DNA of 64,000 nt from assembly GCA_001768515.1 (NCBI GenBank), contig MEOA01000001.1:124001-188000 (forward strand). Reading direction: 5' to 3'. The position numbers and the translations under genes are program-made. Shown in pieces: positions 46,882 through 56,382 of this stretch; the stretch's first letter is position 1; the number at the start of each line of letters is the position of its first letter. The notes below the pieces were generated by a model. It searched no databases. It was given only the letters and a program-made list of their open reading frames with translations, and had not been told where the DNA came from. The DNA comes from Bacteroidetes bacterium GWE2_42_24 (lineage in GTDB: Bacteria > Bacteroidota > Bacteroidia > Bacteroidales > TTA-H9).

Positions 46882-48440
46882 ACTATATAACAAATAAAAA
46901 CCAATATGCGATGCTCGATGTACTTGACCATCTGGGCATCAGTGAAGTCAACTCAGGCCTTTCCGATGGCCTTACATGGAAGAATACAACGGGAGAGATT
47001 GCTTCCATGATTTCGCCGGCCGACGGGCGCTCTATAGCCCGGATACAACAGGCCACAGGGAAGGATTATGAAGACACCGTGAAACTGGCACAGGAAGCCT
47101 TTAACACCTGGAGAATGGTTCCTGCCCCTAAACGGGGAGAAATTGTACGGCTTATTGGCAATGCCCTTCGTATTTATAAGGATGACCTGGGAAGGCTTGT
47201 CTCATACGAAATGGGCAAGATCTACCAGGAAGGACTCGGTGAAGTTCAGGAAATGATCGATATCGCCGACTTTGCGGTCGGGCAATCGAGGCAGCTCTAT
47301 GGCCTGACCATGCACTCCGAACGTGAACGGCACCGTATGTACGAGCAATACCACCCCTTAGGTATTGTTGGGGTAGTTACCTCATTTAACTTCCCGGTAG
47401 CGGTGTGGGCATGGAATGCAATGCTGGCTCTGGTTGCCGGCGATGTAGTCATCTGGAAACCTTCGTCAAAAGTGATGCTGAGCGCTGTCGCAGTACATAA
47501 TATTATTAAAAAAGTACTGATCGATAACAAGGTACCGGCAGGTGTTCTTAACCTGATCATTGCCGGGTCGAAAGAGATTGGCGACAACTTCTTTGCTGAT
47601 AAACGCGTGCCGCTCATCAGCTTTACCGGTAGTACAAATGTGGGACGAAAGGTAAGCCGAATTGTAGGTGAACGTTTAGGTCGTTCACTGCTGGAATTGG
47701 GTGGCAACAATGCCATCATTATCACACCTTCAGCCAATATGGACATGGCCATCAGGGCAACGGTATTTGGTGCTGCAGGAACGGCCGGACAGCGTTGTAC
47801 CACCACGCGACGCCTGATTATTCACGAAAGCGTGTACGACAGTTTCCGCGATAAGCTGGTAAAAGCCTATGGTCAGCTCCGTATTGGCCATCCGCTCCAC
47901 GCCACAACCCATGTAGGGCCCCTCATCTCTAAAGCATCCGTCAGTGATTTCGAATTTGCCGTGAAGAAAGTCCAGCAGGAAGGTGGCAGGATTCTCTTTG
48001 GCGGAACCGTCCTGCAAGGCGAAGGGTATGAATCAGGATGTTATGTTGCGCCTTGTATCGCTGAAGCTAAAGGGCATTACGAAATCGTTCAGGAAGAGAC
48101 CTTTGCCCCGATCGTCTATCTTATGAAATACACTTCTGTTGATGAGGCTATTGCCATCCATAATGGCGTACCACAAGGTCTTTCATCCTCCATTTTCACT
48201 ACGAATATGCTTGAAGCCGAGCAGTTTCTCAGTCATGAAGGTAGCGATTGTGGTATTGCCAATGTGAACATCGGAACCTCTGGCGCCGAGATCGGTGGTG
48301 CCTTTGGCGGCGAGAAAGAGACAGGTGGAGGACGTGAATCAGGCTCAGATGCCTGGAAAGTCTATATGCGACGTCAGACCAATACCATCAATTACAGCAC
48401 GAATCTTCCGCTGGCACAGGGCATTAAATTCGATATATGA
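46878..48440 (+). CDS. ALDH7-type aldehyde dehydrogenase (aminoadipate semialdehyde/piperideine-6-carboxylate)
   Basis: A 520-residue aldehyde dehydrogenase. The nucleophile is in A-G-Q-R-C-T-T-T-R-R and the base in L-E-L-G-G-N-N-A-I; N-F-P-V-A-V-W-A-W-N is characteristic of ALDH7/antiquitin and AmaB. That group oxidises alpha-aminoadipic semialdehyde in lysine breakdown. With P5C dehydrogenase two genes upstream, the locus oxidises two related amino-acid semialdehydes. No lysine aminotransferase or saccharopine enzyme is visible here. A terminator follows. Confidence 0.9.
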   Translation: MNYITNKNQYAMLDVLDHLGISEVNSGLSDGLTWKNTTGEIASMISPADGRSIARIQQATGKDYEDTVKLAQEAFNTWRMVPAPKRGEIVRLIGNALRIYKDDLGRLVSYEMGKIYQEGLGEVQEMIDIADFAVGQSRQLYGLTMHSERERHRMYEQYHPLGIVGVVTSFNFPVAVWAWNAMLALVAGDVVIWKPSSKVMLSAVAVHNIIKKVLIDNKVPAGVLNLIIAGSKEIGDNFFADKRVPLISFTGSTNVGRKVSRIVGERLGRSLLELGGNNAIIITPSANMDMAIRATVFGAAGTAGQRCTTTRRLIIHESVYDSFRDKLVKAYGQLRIGHPLHATTHVGPLISKASVSDFEFAVKKVQQEGGRILFGGTVLQGEGYESGCYVAPCIAEAKGHYEIVQEETFAPIVYLMKYTSVDEAIAIHNGVPQGLSSSIFTTNMLEAEQFLSHEGSDCGIANVNIGTSGAEIGGAFGGEKETGGGRESGSDAWKVYMRRQTNTINYSTNLPLAQGIKFDI

Positions 48441-49162
48441 TCTGTCTCTCAGGGCGCTAAAAGAATCTTTTCTCAGATGGGAAAAGATTCTTTGTTTTTT
48501 AACGAAAAGCGCTAATGCTAATATTGTAGAAGGGTATCATCACGTTGTTAGACAAACCGTAAAAACAGCTCAAATATCCAGTTTACCCTTCGACTTTATC
48601 GCAGAATGGAAAGTGAGCAGAACACAATTCACAGGTGCGTAGCCTTTTCTTCCCCTCTTCCCAAAACATCCCTGATTTTACCTTAATCTGGTTTTCTCTT
48701 CATTTGCCTGACGAAACGAATTGTACGTGTAATTGAGCGCAGGCTTCTGACATTGTTTTGATGCAGGTTACAAGTCTATGCCGCTGTCTATTTAGTTTTG
48801 AGATTATTAACGAAGACATCAGGGCTACGCCCTAAAAATACAATTGTAACGATTTTATCTATGATGACGGGGCCATTCCCTCAGTGAGGTTTACAAGCTA
48901 ATTCGCAGATTCAGCTTTTCACCTGAAAATTAAATTCTTCGCATCAACATGCTGATTAAAATTCAGCTCTCTTCTGCTTTATAGTATTGAATGGAGTAAA
49001 AGCTAATTGGCATCAATCTTCATAAGAAACAGGACAAAACCGCTCTAAATTATTGGATGTCACGAATGAAAATGCAAATAGCAGGCCTTAAGATCGGGGT
49101 AGCCCACAAATAAAATAAAGCGACTAAATGCTTATCTTCGCCCTTCAAAAAACCACAACGTT
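48441..49162. other. Gene-free spacer of 722 bases
   Basis: It starts with the ALDH7 terminator. The rest has only short chance frames; a weak TATCTTCG lies about 30 bases before the GH97 gene. No repeat or RNA was recognised. Confidence 0.55.
48460..48500 (+). terminator. Strong intrinsic terminator after the ALDH7 gene
   Basis: Perfect 13-bp stem (48460-48472 with 48481-48493), eight-base loop, and six T at 48495-48500. Confidence 0.85.
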
Positions 49163-51313
49163 ATGTTGAGAAAATCCATACTGCTGCTTGCTGCCCTGCT
49201 GGTTACAGCGATCAGCCATGCTCAGACAATCAAATCGCCGGATGGGCGGTTAAACCTCACCTTCAGCCTTACCCCCGCCGGAGAACCGACCTATGCTTTA
49301 AACATTGGCCACAAACCGGTTATTCTTCCCTCAAAAATGGGGCTCGAGATTAAAGACAAACCCGCCTTTACCAGCGGCTGTGCTGTAAAGCAGATCGACT
49401 CAACGCTAGTCAACGAAACATGGAAGCCGGTCTGGGGTGAAGTGAACCAAATCAGAAACAACTACCGGGAGCTTACCATCACCCTGCAACAGCCTGCCAT
49501 AGCAAACCGCTGGTTTCGCATCGTATTCAGGCTCTTCAACGACGGTATTGGTTTTAGATACGAATTCCCGGAACAGTCAGGCTTACAATATATTACTGTC
49601 ACCAACGAACGAACCAATTTTCAGCTTACAGGCGACCACATGACCTTCTGGATTCCGGGCGATTACGAATCGCAGGAATATGCATACAGCCATACCAGAC
49701 TGAGTGCCGTTGACGCAGAGATTGGAAAAAAGGTTTATGAAATCGGGACGCGTACCATCCCGGGTTCCGATTATGTGCAAAGCCCCCTGATGATGAAAAC
49801 CGATGACGGTTTGTACATCAATATCTTTGAAGCGGCCCTGGTAAACTATCCTGCCATGCACCTTCACATTGATAAAAAAACATTCTGCCTTGAATCAGAA
49901 CTTGTGCCTGATCCTATAGGCAACATGGCCTACCTTCAGGCATCGTGCAACACCCCCTGGCGAACTGTATTGGTGAGTGATAAGGCTACCGACATTCTGT
50001 CCTCCAAAACTATTCTGAACCTCAACGAGCCCTGTAAGATCGTCGATCCTTCATGGATAAAACCCATGAAGTTCGTAGGAATCTGGTGGGACATGCACGT
50101 AGGGACGAAGTCGTGGAACTATGCTGATATCAACAACGTAAAACTCGATGAGACCAACTGGAACAAGCTTACTCCCAATGGCCGGCATGGTGCAACAACC
50201 GAATACACTAAAAAATACATCGACTTTGCGGCTGCCAATAGCATCGACGGTGTATTGGTCGAAGGTTGGAATATTGGATGGGAAGATTGGGCCGGGAACT
50301 ATAAAGAAAATGTTTTCGACTTCGTAACCCCTTACCCCGACTTCGATGTGGCCGAAATTCAACGGTATGCCGCTTCAAAAGGGGTAAAAATGATCATGCA
50401 CCATGAAACCTCAAGTGCCGTCACCAACTACGAACGTAGGATGGATACCGCTTTCCGTTTCATGAAACACTACGGTTACAATGCCGTGAAATCGGGATAT
50501 GTTGGCAGAATCATTCCCCGTGGTGAAAACCATGACGGTCAATGGATGGTAAATCATTACCTGCGCGCCGTGAAAAAAGCCGCCGGCTACAAAATTATGG
50601 TCGATGCCCATGAACCTGTTCGCCCTACCGGGCTCCACCGTACCTGGCCAAATCTTTTAGCTTGTGAGGCTGCCCGTGGCAATGAATTTAATGCCTGGAG
50701 CCGGGGCAACCATCCCGAACATGAAACCATCCTCCCTTTCACCCGCCTGATGGGCGGCCCTATGGATTATACTCCCGGCATCTTCCGAATGAAAATGGCG
50801 TCGTACGACCCGCAGAAGAAAGATATGATGGTGCATACCACCCTGTCCAAGCAATTGGCCCTCTACCTTACAATGTACAGTCCGATCCAAATGGCTGCCG
50901 ACCTGATTCAAAACTATGAGGCTCGTCCGGATGCCTTCAGGTTCATCAGAGATGTAGCCGTTGATTGGGACAACAGTTGGTACCTGGAAGCTGAACCTGG
51001 CGATTACATCACCGTTGCTCGTAAAGCCAAAGAAAAAGACGAATGGTTTGTAGGAGCCATCACTGATGAAAACGGACGTATGGCTACTGCCCCCCTTAAT
51101 TTCCTTCCAGCCCAAAAAAAATATGTCGCTACCCTCTACACCGACGCCCCGACGTCTGACTGGAAGACTAACCCTGAAGCCTATACTATCAGCAGTTGTC
51201 TGGTGGATGCCGGGACAGTGCTTAAGCTTAAGCTGGCACCCGGCGGAGGTGCAGCTATCAGCATCAAACCCGCCACCGCTGCCGATAAGAAGCTTAAAAA
51301 ATACAAACCGTAA
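49163..51313 (+). CDS. Glycoside hydrolase family 97 (SusB-like alpha-glucosidase)
   Basis: A 716-residue exported enzyme with a signal peptide ending I-S-H-A-Q. The N-terminal beta-sandwich (to about residue 270) leads into a TIM barrel with V-E-G-W-N-I-G-W-E, V-K-S-G-Y-V-G-R-I-I-P-R-G-E and V-D-A-H-E-P-V-R-P-T-G, then G-G-P-M-D-Y-T-P-G. The A-H-E-x-V-R-P-T-G glutamate and the G-Y-V-G segment follow the SusB pattern, so an inverting calcium-dependent alpha-glucosidase is likely. No SusC/SusD pair is adjacent. A terminator follows. Confidence 0.92.
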   Translation: MLRKSILLLAALLVTAISHAQTIKSPDGRLNLTFSLTPAGEPTYALNIGHKPVILPSKMGLEIKDKPAFTSGCAVKQIDSTLVNETWKPVWGEVNQIRNNYRELTITLQQPAIANRWFRIVFRLFNDGIGFRYEFPEQSGLQYITVTNERTNFQLTGDHMTFWIPGDYESQEYAYSHTRLSAVDAEIGKKVYEIGTRTIPGSDYVQSPLMMKTDDGLYINIFEAALVNYPAMHLHIDKKTFCLESELVPDPIGNMAYLQASCNTPWRTVLVSDKATDILSSKTILNLNEPCKIVDPSWIKPMKFVGIWWDMHVGTKSWNYADINNVKLDETNWNKLTPNGRHGATTEYTKKYIDFAAANSIDGVLVEGWNIGWEDWAGNYKENVFDFVTPYPDFDVAEIQRYAASKGVKMIMHHETSSAVTNYERRMDTAFRFMKHYGYNAVKSGYVGRIIPRGENHDGQWMVNHYLRAVKKAAGYKIMVDAHEPVRPTGLHRTWPNLLACEAARGNEFNAWSRGNHPEHETILPFTRLMGGPMDYTPGIFRMKMASYDPQKKDMMVHTTLSKQLALYLTMYSPIQMAADLIQNYEARPDAFRFIRDVAVDWDNSWYLEAEPGDYITVARKAKEKDEWFVGAITDENGRMATAPLNFLPAQKKYVATLYTDAPTSDWKTNPEAYTISSCLVDAGTVLKLKLAPGGGAAISIKPATAADKKLKKYKP

Positions 51314-51331
51314 ACGGAAAAGCCCCAAATT

Positions 51332-51367
51332 AAACCCCCGCCACCGATTTTCCGGTGACGGGGTTTT
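51332..51367 (+). terminator. Intrinsic terminator after the GH97 gene
   Basis: An imperfect GC stem: A-A-C-C-C-C-rich left arm from 51333 with a G-G-G-G-T-T right arm ending 51366, small T-rich loop, then T residues. Confidence 0.65.
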
Positions 51368-51807
51368 ATTATTTAGTACAGAACCTGCGATGATGGTTAC
51401 CTCACCCAAACCACCACGCTATTTTAACCCGATAACCTTGGCACTTATAGTCAGACAGACATGCCGGTCAATCGAAATGGTTGCTGCTGAAGATTGATTA
51501 ACACTGTTTTCAAGCACGATGGCAGCTATCGGAGAAGCAAGTCAACCTCAAACTTTTCAGCAGAAATTTCAATATCCGATTTATTGGTTGTTTCGTATCA
51601 AGAAGTTAATAGAATCCGGCGTCTTCACCGTTGGCCTCCGGCTATTTCTGACCTGCGACGGTCATCCTAATCGAAATTCAGGAAACGGCACAGAATTAAT
51701 CAAAAAAAAGACATCAGTTACATTGTCAATCTCTAAAAATGACAGACCTTTGCCTCAACCGAGGGAAAACCGCCGGAGTTTTGCAAAGTTTATGTAACCA
51801 AAAACTG
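51368..51807. other. Gene-free spacer of 440 bases
   Basis: Only short unconvincing frames. The LpxL-like frame is open from 51739 but its homologous part begins at 51808. GACCTTTG near 51747 is a weak -7 box. Confidence 0.5.
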
Positions 51808-52689
51808 ATGGCTGTACTGAATTTCATTCTGTTTCTGATAGCCGGGCTTTTTATGGTGTTGTTCTGGCTTACCCCGTTCTGGTTATTGTACCGGATTTCA
51901 GATTTATTCAGGCTTGTATTCTGGCGTCTGGCAGGCTACCGCAAATCAGTAGTCATGCAGAATCTGCATGACTGCTTTCCCGATGAACCAGAGGAGAACC
52001 TGAAGAAAATCGAGAAGTCAACCTACCGAAACCTGACAGATATTATCACAGAGGGGATCAAGGGCTTTACCATGACTGACCGACAGTTTATCAAACGTTA
52101 CCGGCTATCCAACCCCGAGACGATTCAACCTTATTTCGACAGAGGACAAAGCTTTATTGCTGTAACTGCACATTTTAACAATTGGGAATGGGGGGCATCA
52201 TCGGCCAGCCTTCAGGTGCCATTTAGGGTAGTAGCCTTCTACAAAACCCTCTCAAATCCATATATTGACAACCTGTTACGCCGGACACGCGAACGCCGTG
52301 GTACCTCGCTGGTTTCAATTCGGGAAACCAGCCTCACCTTCGAGAAACTTAAAGACACCCCTACGATCTTTCTGATGGCCGCAGATCAGAACCCCGGGAA
52401 ACCCGACAATGCTATTTGGGTGAAATTCTTAGGACGTGAAACAGCCTTTCTCCATGGACCCGAAAAACATGCCCGGGCAAATAACCTTCCGGTCGTTTAT
52501 GCCCACATTGTAAGAAAAAAACGCGGCTGGTATGATCTTGTTATTGAACCCATGATAGAAAATCCCAATGAACTCCCTTATGGCGAAATTACCCGCAGAT
52601 ACGCCAGTAAGCTGGAAGAGGAGATAAGAGCGAACCCTGGCAGTTGGCTATGGTCGCACAGACGTTGGAAGCACCGCCGGTCTGAATGA
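51808..52689 (+). CDS. LpxL/HtrB-like lipid A acyltransferase
   Basis: A 293-residue membrane-associated acyltransferase. One N-terminal hydrophobic helix precedes the catalytic H-F-N-N-W-E motif (H-x(4)-E, about residue 115), then R-R-T-R-E-R-R-G, A-A-D-Q-N-P and the terminal W-S-H-R-R-W-K-H-R. This is the lysophospholipid acyltransferase/LpxL family, which adds a secondary acyl chain to lipid A. ATG 51808 (M-A-V-L-N-F) is chosen because the 23 upstream residues are polar and atypical. Confidence 0.88.
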   Translation: MAVLNFILFLIAGLFMVLFWLTPFWLLYRISDLFRLVFWRLAGYRKSVVMQNLHDCFPDEPEENLKKIEKSTYRNLTDIITEGIKGFTMTDRQFIKRYRLSNPETIQPYFDRGQSFIAVTAHFNNWEWGASSASLQVPFRVVAFYKTLSNPYIDNLLRRTRERRGTSLVSIRETSLTFEKLKDTPTIFLMAADQNPGKPDNAIWVKFLGRETAFLHGPEKHARANNLPVVYAHIVRKKRGWYDLVIEPMIENPNELPYGEITRRYASKLEEEIRANPGSWLWSHRRWKHRRSE

Positions 52690-52711
52690 TTCTGTAAATC
52701 GATTACAATGT

Positions 52712-52745
52712 AAAAGCCTTTATACTGATTGGTATAAAGGCTTTT
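52712..52745. terminator. Bidirectional terminator between the LpxL-like gene and the cbb3 cluster
   Basis: Perfect 14-bp stem (52712-52725 with 52732-52745), six-base loop, with A and T runs placed to work on both strands. It ends the respiratory operon and the acyltransferase transcript. Confidence 0.85.
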
Positions 52746-52768
52746 CATTTTTCAGCAATGGGAAACGC

Positions 52769-53377
52769 CTACCCCGCCTTTTCGCCCTGAGGCGCTTTTG
52801 CATTGGGCGGATTGGTCCCATGAAGACTGAGCACATAGCTTGCCACCTGCAGAATCTGTTCTTTGGTGAGTTGGTCTTTAAAGGGAGCCATTCCCTTGGC
52901 TGGAACACCATTTATTAATACCTCTACTACCTTTTCGATGGAGGAACCATGAATCCAATAATCGTCGGTAAGATTGGGCCCCACAGCATTACCTTCACCC
53001 AACATACCGTGGCATGAGTAGCACAGTTTATCATTGAAAATCTTCTTACCTGCATCAAGGCTGGCCTGATCAGTAAGCTGCGTCAGTACAACGACGGTTG
53101 TATCAGCACCACTGGCCGCGGCAGAAGCAACCATTTCTGCCTGGTATTCCTCCTCCTGTGTAAGACCCTGTTTGAAGGTGTGGTAATGAACCCAATACAA
53201 GGCAGAAAAGAAGACCGTGAGGTAAAGAACATACATAAGCCACCTGGGAGGTGGGTTGTCGAGTTCGCGGATGCCATCGAATTCGTTGGGCATCAGAAGG
53301 CCTTTCTCTTTATCGGTAATGGTTACCTCTTCGCCGGGAGGCAAACTGCTTTCCGTTTTATTTCCTTCGTTATTCAT
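52769..53377 (-). CDS. ccoP: CcoP-like monoheme cytochrome c of cbb3 oxidase
   Basis: A 202-residue membrane-anchored cytochrome. One helix near residue 45-65 (L-M-Y-V-L-Y-L-T-V-F-F) is followed by one class I heme domain with C-Y-S-C-H at 119-123 and the Met ligand region K-G-M-A-P-F. Classical CcoP is about 300 residues with two hemes; here the second heme domain appears to have moved to the CcoN-CcoO fusion. ATG 53377 is preferred to an upstream in-frame start at 53419. It overlaps the CcoQ-like gene by 8 bases and ends the operon. Confidence 0.87.
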   Translation of the reverse strand: MNNEGNKTESSLPPGEEVTITDKEKGLLMPNEFDGIRELDNPPPRWLMYVLYLTVFFSALYWVHYHTFKQGLTQEEEYQAEMVASAAASGADTTVVVLTQLTDQASLDAGKKIFNDKLCYSCHGMLGEGNAVGPNLTDDYWIHGSSIEKVVEVLINGVPAKGMAPFKDQLTKEQILQVASYVLSLHGTNPPNAKAPQGEKAG

Positions 53378-53579
53378 GGTGGAGGTTTTTTTCGGTATTA
53401 ATATCTTGCGTATCCTCATCGAGTAATGGAAAGTTCTTCATCTGATCTACGAAGCCTTTACTAAGCCCCATAACAATGTATATCATTACTGCAAAAAACA
53501 ACAGGAAAAGAAGCAGAGATCCGATGGCCCAAAGCCCACCCGACTGCGATTGGTCAAAAAGTTGTTGAAAATACTGCAT
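53370..53579 (-). CDS. ccoQ: CcoQ-like small cbb3 oxidase subunit
   Basis: A 69-residue single-helix protein (S-L-L-L-F-L-L-F-F-A-V-M-I-Y) with a polar tail. Position between the CcoN-CcoO fusion and ccoP, size and topology fit CcoQ/FixQ, which stabilises the oxidase. The sequence itself is too short for a motif-based call. Confidence 0.7.
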   Translation of the reverse strand: MQYFQQLFDQSQSGGLWAIGSLLLFLLFFAVMIYIVMGLSKGFVDQMKNFPLLDEDTQDINTEKNLHHE

Positions 53580-53593
53580 GACTGTTTCTTATA

Positions 53594-56077
53594 TTAAAAT
53601 TTGCCTTCCTTCCCTTGCGGAGCTTTACCTCCGGACACATTGGTTCCCTTAATTTTCAGAGAGAAGCTATAGACCTGCTGTAATTGTAATTTTGTGAGCA
53701 AGTCTTTCCAGGCTTGCATTCCCTTGGAGGGAACCCCATTATGGATTGTAAGGTAAACAGAATCAGGAGACCCACCATGTATCCAGTAATTATCAGTCAG
53801 GTTAGGCCCGATCGCATTTCCTTCACCTGAAGCACCATGACAGGCAGCGCAATTGGCCTTAAAGACCTGAGCACCAATACTAATTGAGGCCTCATCGGTA
53901 AGCACATCAGGAGCCTTCACCGCAATGGCTGCTCCGGCATCTACAGGCTTCAACTCACTGATATCCCGTCCCAAACGGTGCATGTATGCGATCATGGCAA
54001 TGATTTCACGATCGGGTTCAACTTCGATACCCGATTGCTTCAGGTCATCGGCGATCAGTTTGGCCTGTGTCATCAAACTGTCGATTGATCTTTCAGCGAA
54101 TCCATCGGGATAGGGAACACCCAATGTAATCATGGCTTTAATCTTCACCGGGGTAGAGGCTATCTTAAGCTTATTGGCTATCAGCCAGGGGTAGGAAGGC
54201 ATGCGACTCCCGGCATTCATTTCCTGCGGATTATAGAAATGGGTGAAATGCCAGGCGGCTGTCTTGTACATCTTACCCCCAACTACACCAGCACGAGCCA
54301 GATCAGGCCCCATACGGCGAGAGCCCCACTGGAACGGGTGATCAAAGACAAATTCACCCGATTTGCTGTATTCCCCATACCTTTCTGTTTCGCTACGGAA
54401 AGGCCTGACCATCTGACTATGGCAGGTGTAGCATCCTTCACGGATATAAATATCGCGACCCTGCAATTCAAGCGGAGAATAAGGTTTTACACTGCTGATG
54501 GTAGGAATGTTAGTCTTTACTACAAACATCGGCACGATACTGATGATACTGCCGAAGAGCAGAGCTACGGCTACCCAGAAGGTAAACTGCACCGGTTTGC
54601 GCTCAACCCATCCGTGGATGGTTTCACCCAGAATACGGTGCTTGCTGATTTTTTCAAGCGGCAGCGCACTTACTTCCTCACTGGCGACAAAAGAACCCTT
54701 CTTAATTGTTTTAACAAGATTATAGACCATGATAAAGGCACCGGTGATGTATAGTGCTCCACCAACGATACGTGTCACATACATGGGGATAATCTGAACT
54801 ACAGTTTCGAGAAAGTTGGGATAACGTAAAAATCCCTCGGGAGTAAATTCTTTCCACATCAACCCCTGTGTAATGGCGGCCCAATAGAGCGGAATGGCAT
54901 AAAATAATATTCCCAGTGTGCCAAGCCAGAAATGAATATTGGCCAGCTTGTTGGAGTATAGTTTTGTACGCCACAAGACGGGGATCAGGTAATAAAGCAT
55001 GGCGAAAGTGAGAAAACCATTCCAGCCAAGACCGCCAATATGAACGTGTGCCACAATCCAGTCGGTAAAGTGAACGAGGCCGTTAATGGTTTTAATGGCG
55101 AGCATGGGCCCTTCAAATGTCACCATGCCGTACGCCGTTACTGCCACAGCCATGAACTTGAGCATGGGGGTTTCGCGAACCTTATCCCAGACACCACGCA
55201 GGGTAAGCAGTCCGTTTATCATACCACCCCATGACGGGGCGATGAGCATCACCGAAAAGATCACACCGATGGTCTGGGCCCAATCGGGCAAAGCCTGGTA
55301 AAGCAAGTGGTGTGGCCCCGACCAGATATAAATGAAGATCAGGGTCCAGAAATGAATAATTGAAAGTTTATATGAATAGATAGGTCGATTGGCGGCCTTG
55401 GGCAGGAAATAATACATAAGGCCAAGAAAAGGGGTTGTGAGAAAGAAAGCCACAGCGTTGTGTCCATACCACCACTGCACCAAAGCATCCTGAACACCGG
55501 CATAGACCGGATAACTCTTAAACAAGGATACAGGAAGTTCGATGGAGTTAAATACATGCAGTATGGTTACGGCTACCCAGGAAGCAATATAAAACCAGAT
55601 GGCTACATACAGGTGTTGAACTCTGCGTCTGGCTATGGTGCCAAACATATTCCATCCGAAAACAATCCAGATAACAGCAATCAGTAGGTCAACGGGCCAC
55701 TCCAGTTCGGCGTACTCTTTGGAGATGGTAAATCCAAGAGCGAGCGTAACAGCCGCCAAAACGATGATTAACTGCCACCCCCAGAAGTGAATGTAGCTTA
55801 ACACATCACTATACATGCGGGTCTTCAGTAATCGCTGCATCGAATAATATACCCCTGTAAAAATGGCATTTCCCACGAAGGCGAAAATCACTGCATTGGT
55901 ATGTATTGGCCGAAGCCGGCCATAAGTAGTGAAACTCACATCAAAATTAAACATTGGAAATGCCAGCTGGGCGGCAATCAACAGCCCGACGACCATCCCT
56001 ATAATTCCCCAGATGATGGTAGCGTAGGTAAAATACTTTACTATTCGGTTGTCGTACGAAAAAATTTCAGGTTGCAT
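53594..56077 (-). CDS. ccoNO: cbb3 cytochrome oxidase CcoN-CcoO fusion with an extra C-terminal cytochrome c domain
   Basis: An 827-residue fusion of three parts. Residues 1-475 are CcoN, the heme-copper subunit, with R-P-I-H-T-N, Y-G-H-N-A-V-A-F, G-P-H-H-L-L and H-V-H-I-G-G supplying heme and copper ligands. Residues 490-710 are CcoO, with its helix and heme site C-Y-T-C-H at 549-553 and Q-M-V-R-P-F-R. Residues 725-827 are a class I cytochrome c with C-A-A-C-H at 743-747, very like the stand-alone CcoP. The enzyme reduces oxygen to water and pumps protons at low oxygen. CcoN-CcoO fusions are known in Bacteroidota; the added third domain is unusual. Confidence 0.95.
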   Translation of the reverse strand: MQPEIFSYDNRIVKYFTYATIIWGIIGMVVGLLIAAQLAFPMFNFDVSFTTYGRLRPIHTNAVIFAFVGNAIFTGVYYSMQRLLKTRMYSDVLSYIHFWGWQLIIVLAAVTLALGFTISKEYAELEWPVDLLIAVIWIVFGWNMFGTIARRRVQHLYVAIWFYIASWVAVTILHVFNSIELPVSLFKSYPVYAGVQDALVQWWYGHNAVAFFLTTPFLGLMYYFLPKAANRPIYSYKLSIIHFWTLIFIYIWSGPHHLLYQALPDWAQTIGVIFSVMLIAPSWGGMINGLLTLRGVWDKVRETPMLKFMAVAVTAYGMVTFEGPMLAIKTINGLVHFTDWIVAHVHIGGLGWNGFLTFAMLYYLIPVLWRTKLYSNKLANIHFWLGTLGILFYAIPLYWAAITQGLMWKEFTPEGFLRYPNFLETVVQIIPMYVTRIVGGALYITGAFIMVYNLVKTIKKGSFVASEEVSALPLEKISKHRILGETIHGWVERKPVQFTFWVAVALLFGSIISIVPMFVVKTNIPTISSVKPYSPLELQGRDIYIREGCYTCHSQMVRPFRSETERYGEYSKSGEFVFDHPFQWGSRRMGPDLARAGVVGGKMYKTAAWHFTHFYNPQEMNAGSRMPSYPWLIANKLKIASTPVKIKAMITLGVPYPDGFAERSIDSLMTQAKLIADDLKQSGIEVEPDREIIAMIAYMHRLGRDISELKPVDAGAAIAVKAPDVLTDEASISIGAQVFKANCAACHGASGEGNAIGPNLTDNYWIHGGSPDSVYLTIHNGVPSKGMQAWKDLLTKLQLQQVYSFSLKIKGTNVSGGKAPQGKEGKF

Positions 56078-56094
56078 AGCACTACGATTTGAAT

Positions 56095-56304
56095 TTAGTT
56101 ATCATCAATATCAACCAGCGGCTCAGGTTCGGGGGTGTCGGCAGGGTTATCGTCACCGGGTGTCTTATCATCATCAAAGAGTATCCTGACTGAAGGGGTG
56201 TAATCATCATCATACTGACCGTTACGAACGGCCCAAAGAAACGCAACCAGAAAACCGGAAGCAACTAACAAACTGGCTGCGACTAAGATTAAAATTACCT
56301 TCAT
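56095..56304 (-). CDS. ccoS: CcoS, cbb3 oxidase assembly protein
   Basis: A 69-residue protein with one N-terminal helix, then F-L-W-A-V-R-N-G-Q-Y-D-D, the CcoS signature, and an acidic tail. CcoS is needed for cofactor insertion into CcoN. It is 17 bases upstream of the fusion gene and has its own promoter candidate. Confidence 0.88.
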   Translation of the reverse strand: MKVILILVAASLLVASGFLVAFLWAVRNGQYDDDYTPSVRILFDDDKTPGDDNPADTPEPEPLVDIDDN

Positions 56305-56337
56305 GGCTACTAATTAAGCATCAGACTACCTAAAAAA

Positions 56338-56370
56338 CAAAGATATAATAATCAACAATTCCTTTAGCAA
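56338..56370 (-). promoter_or_regulatory. Internal promoter before ccoS
   Basis: On the minus strand TTG (56368-56370), a 22-base spacer and TATCTTTG (56338-56345), 33 bases before the ccoS ATG. It could express the oxidase subunits separately from ccoI and the upstream trio. Confidence 0.6.
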
Positions 56371-56382
56371 TTTTTCCTGATA

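Noticed and set aside
47297-47806. 169-codon minus-strand frame
   Set aside because: Antisense to the ALDH7 gene; no signal peptide, motif or context.
48295-48642. 115-codon plus-strand frame overlapping the ALDH7 3' end
   Set aside because: It runs through the ALDH7 coding end and its terminator hairpin in another frame.
50657-51409. 250-codon minus-strand frame
   Set aside because: Antisense to the GH97 gene; composition mirrors that gene and no motif is seen.
54239-54754. 171-codon plus-strand frame
   Set aside because: Antisense to the CcoN-CcoO fusion, which has full motif support.
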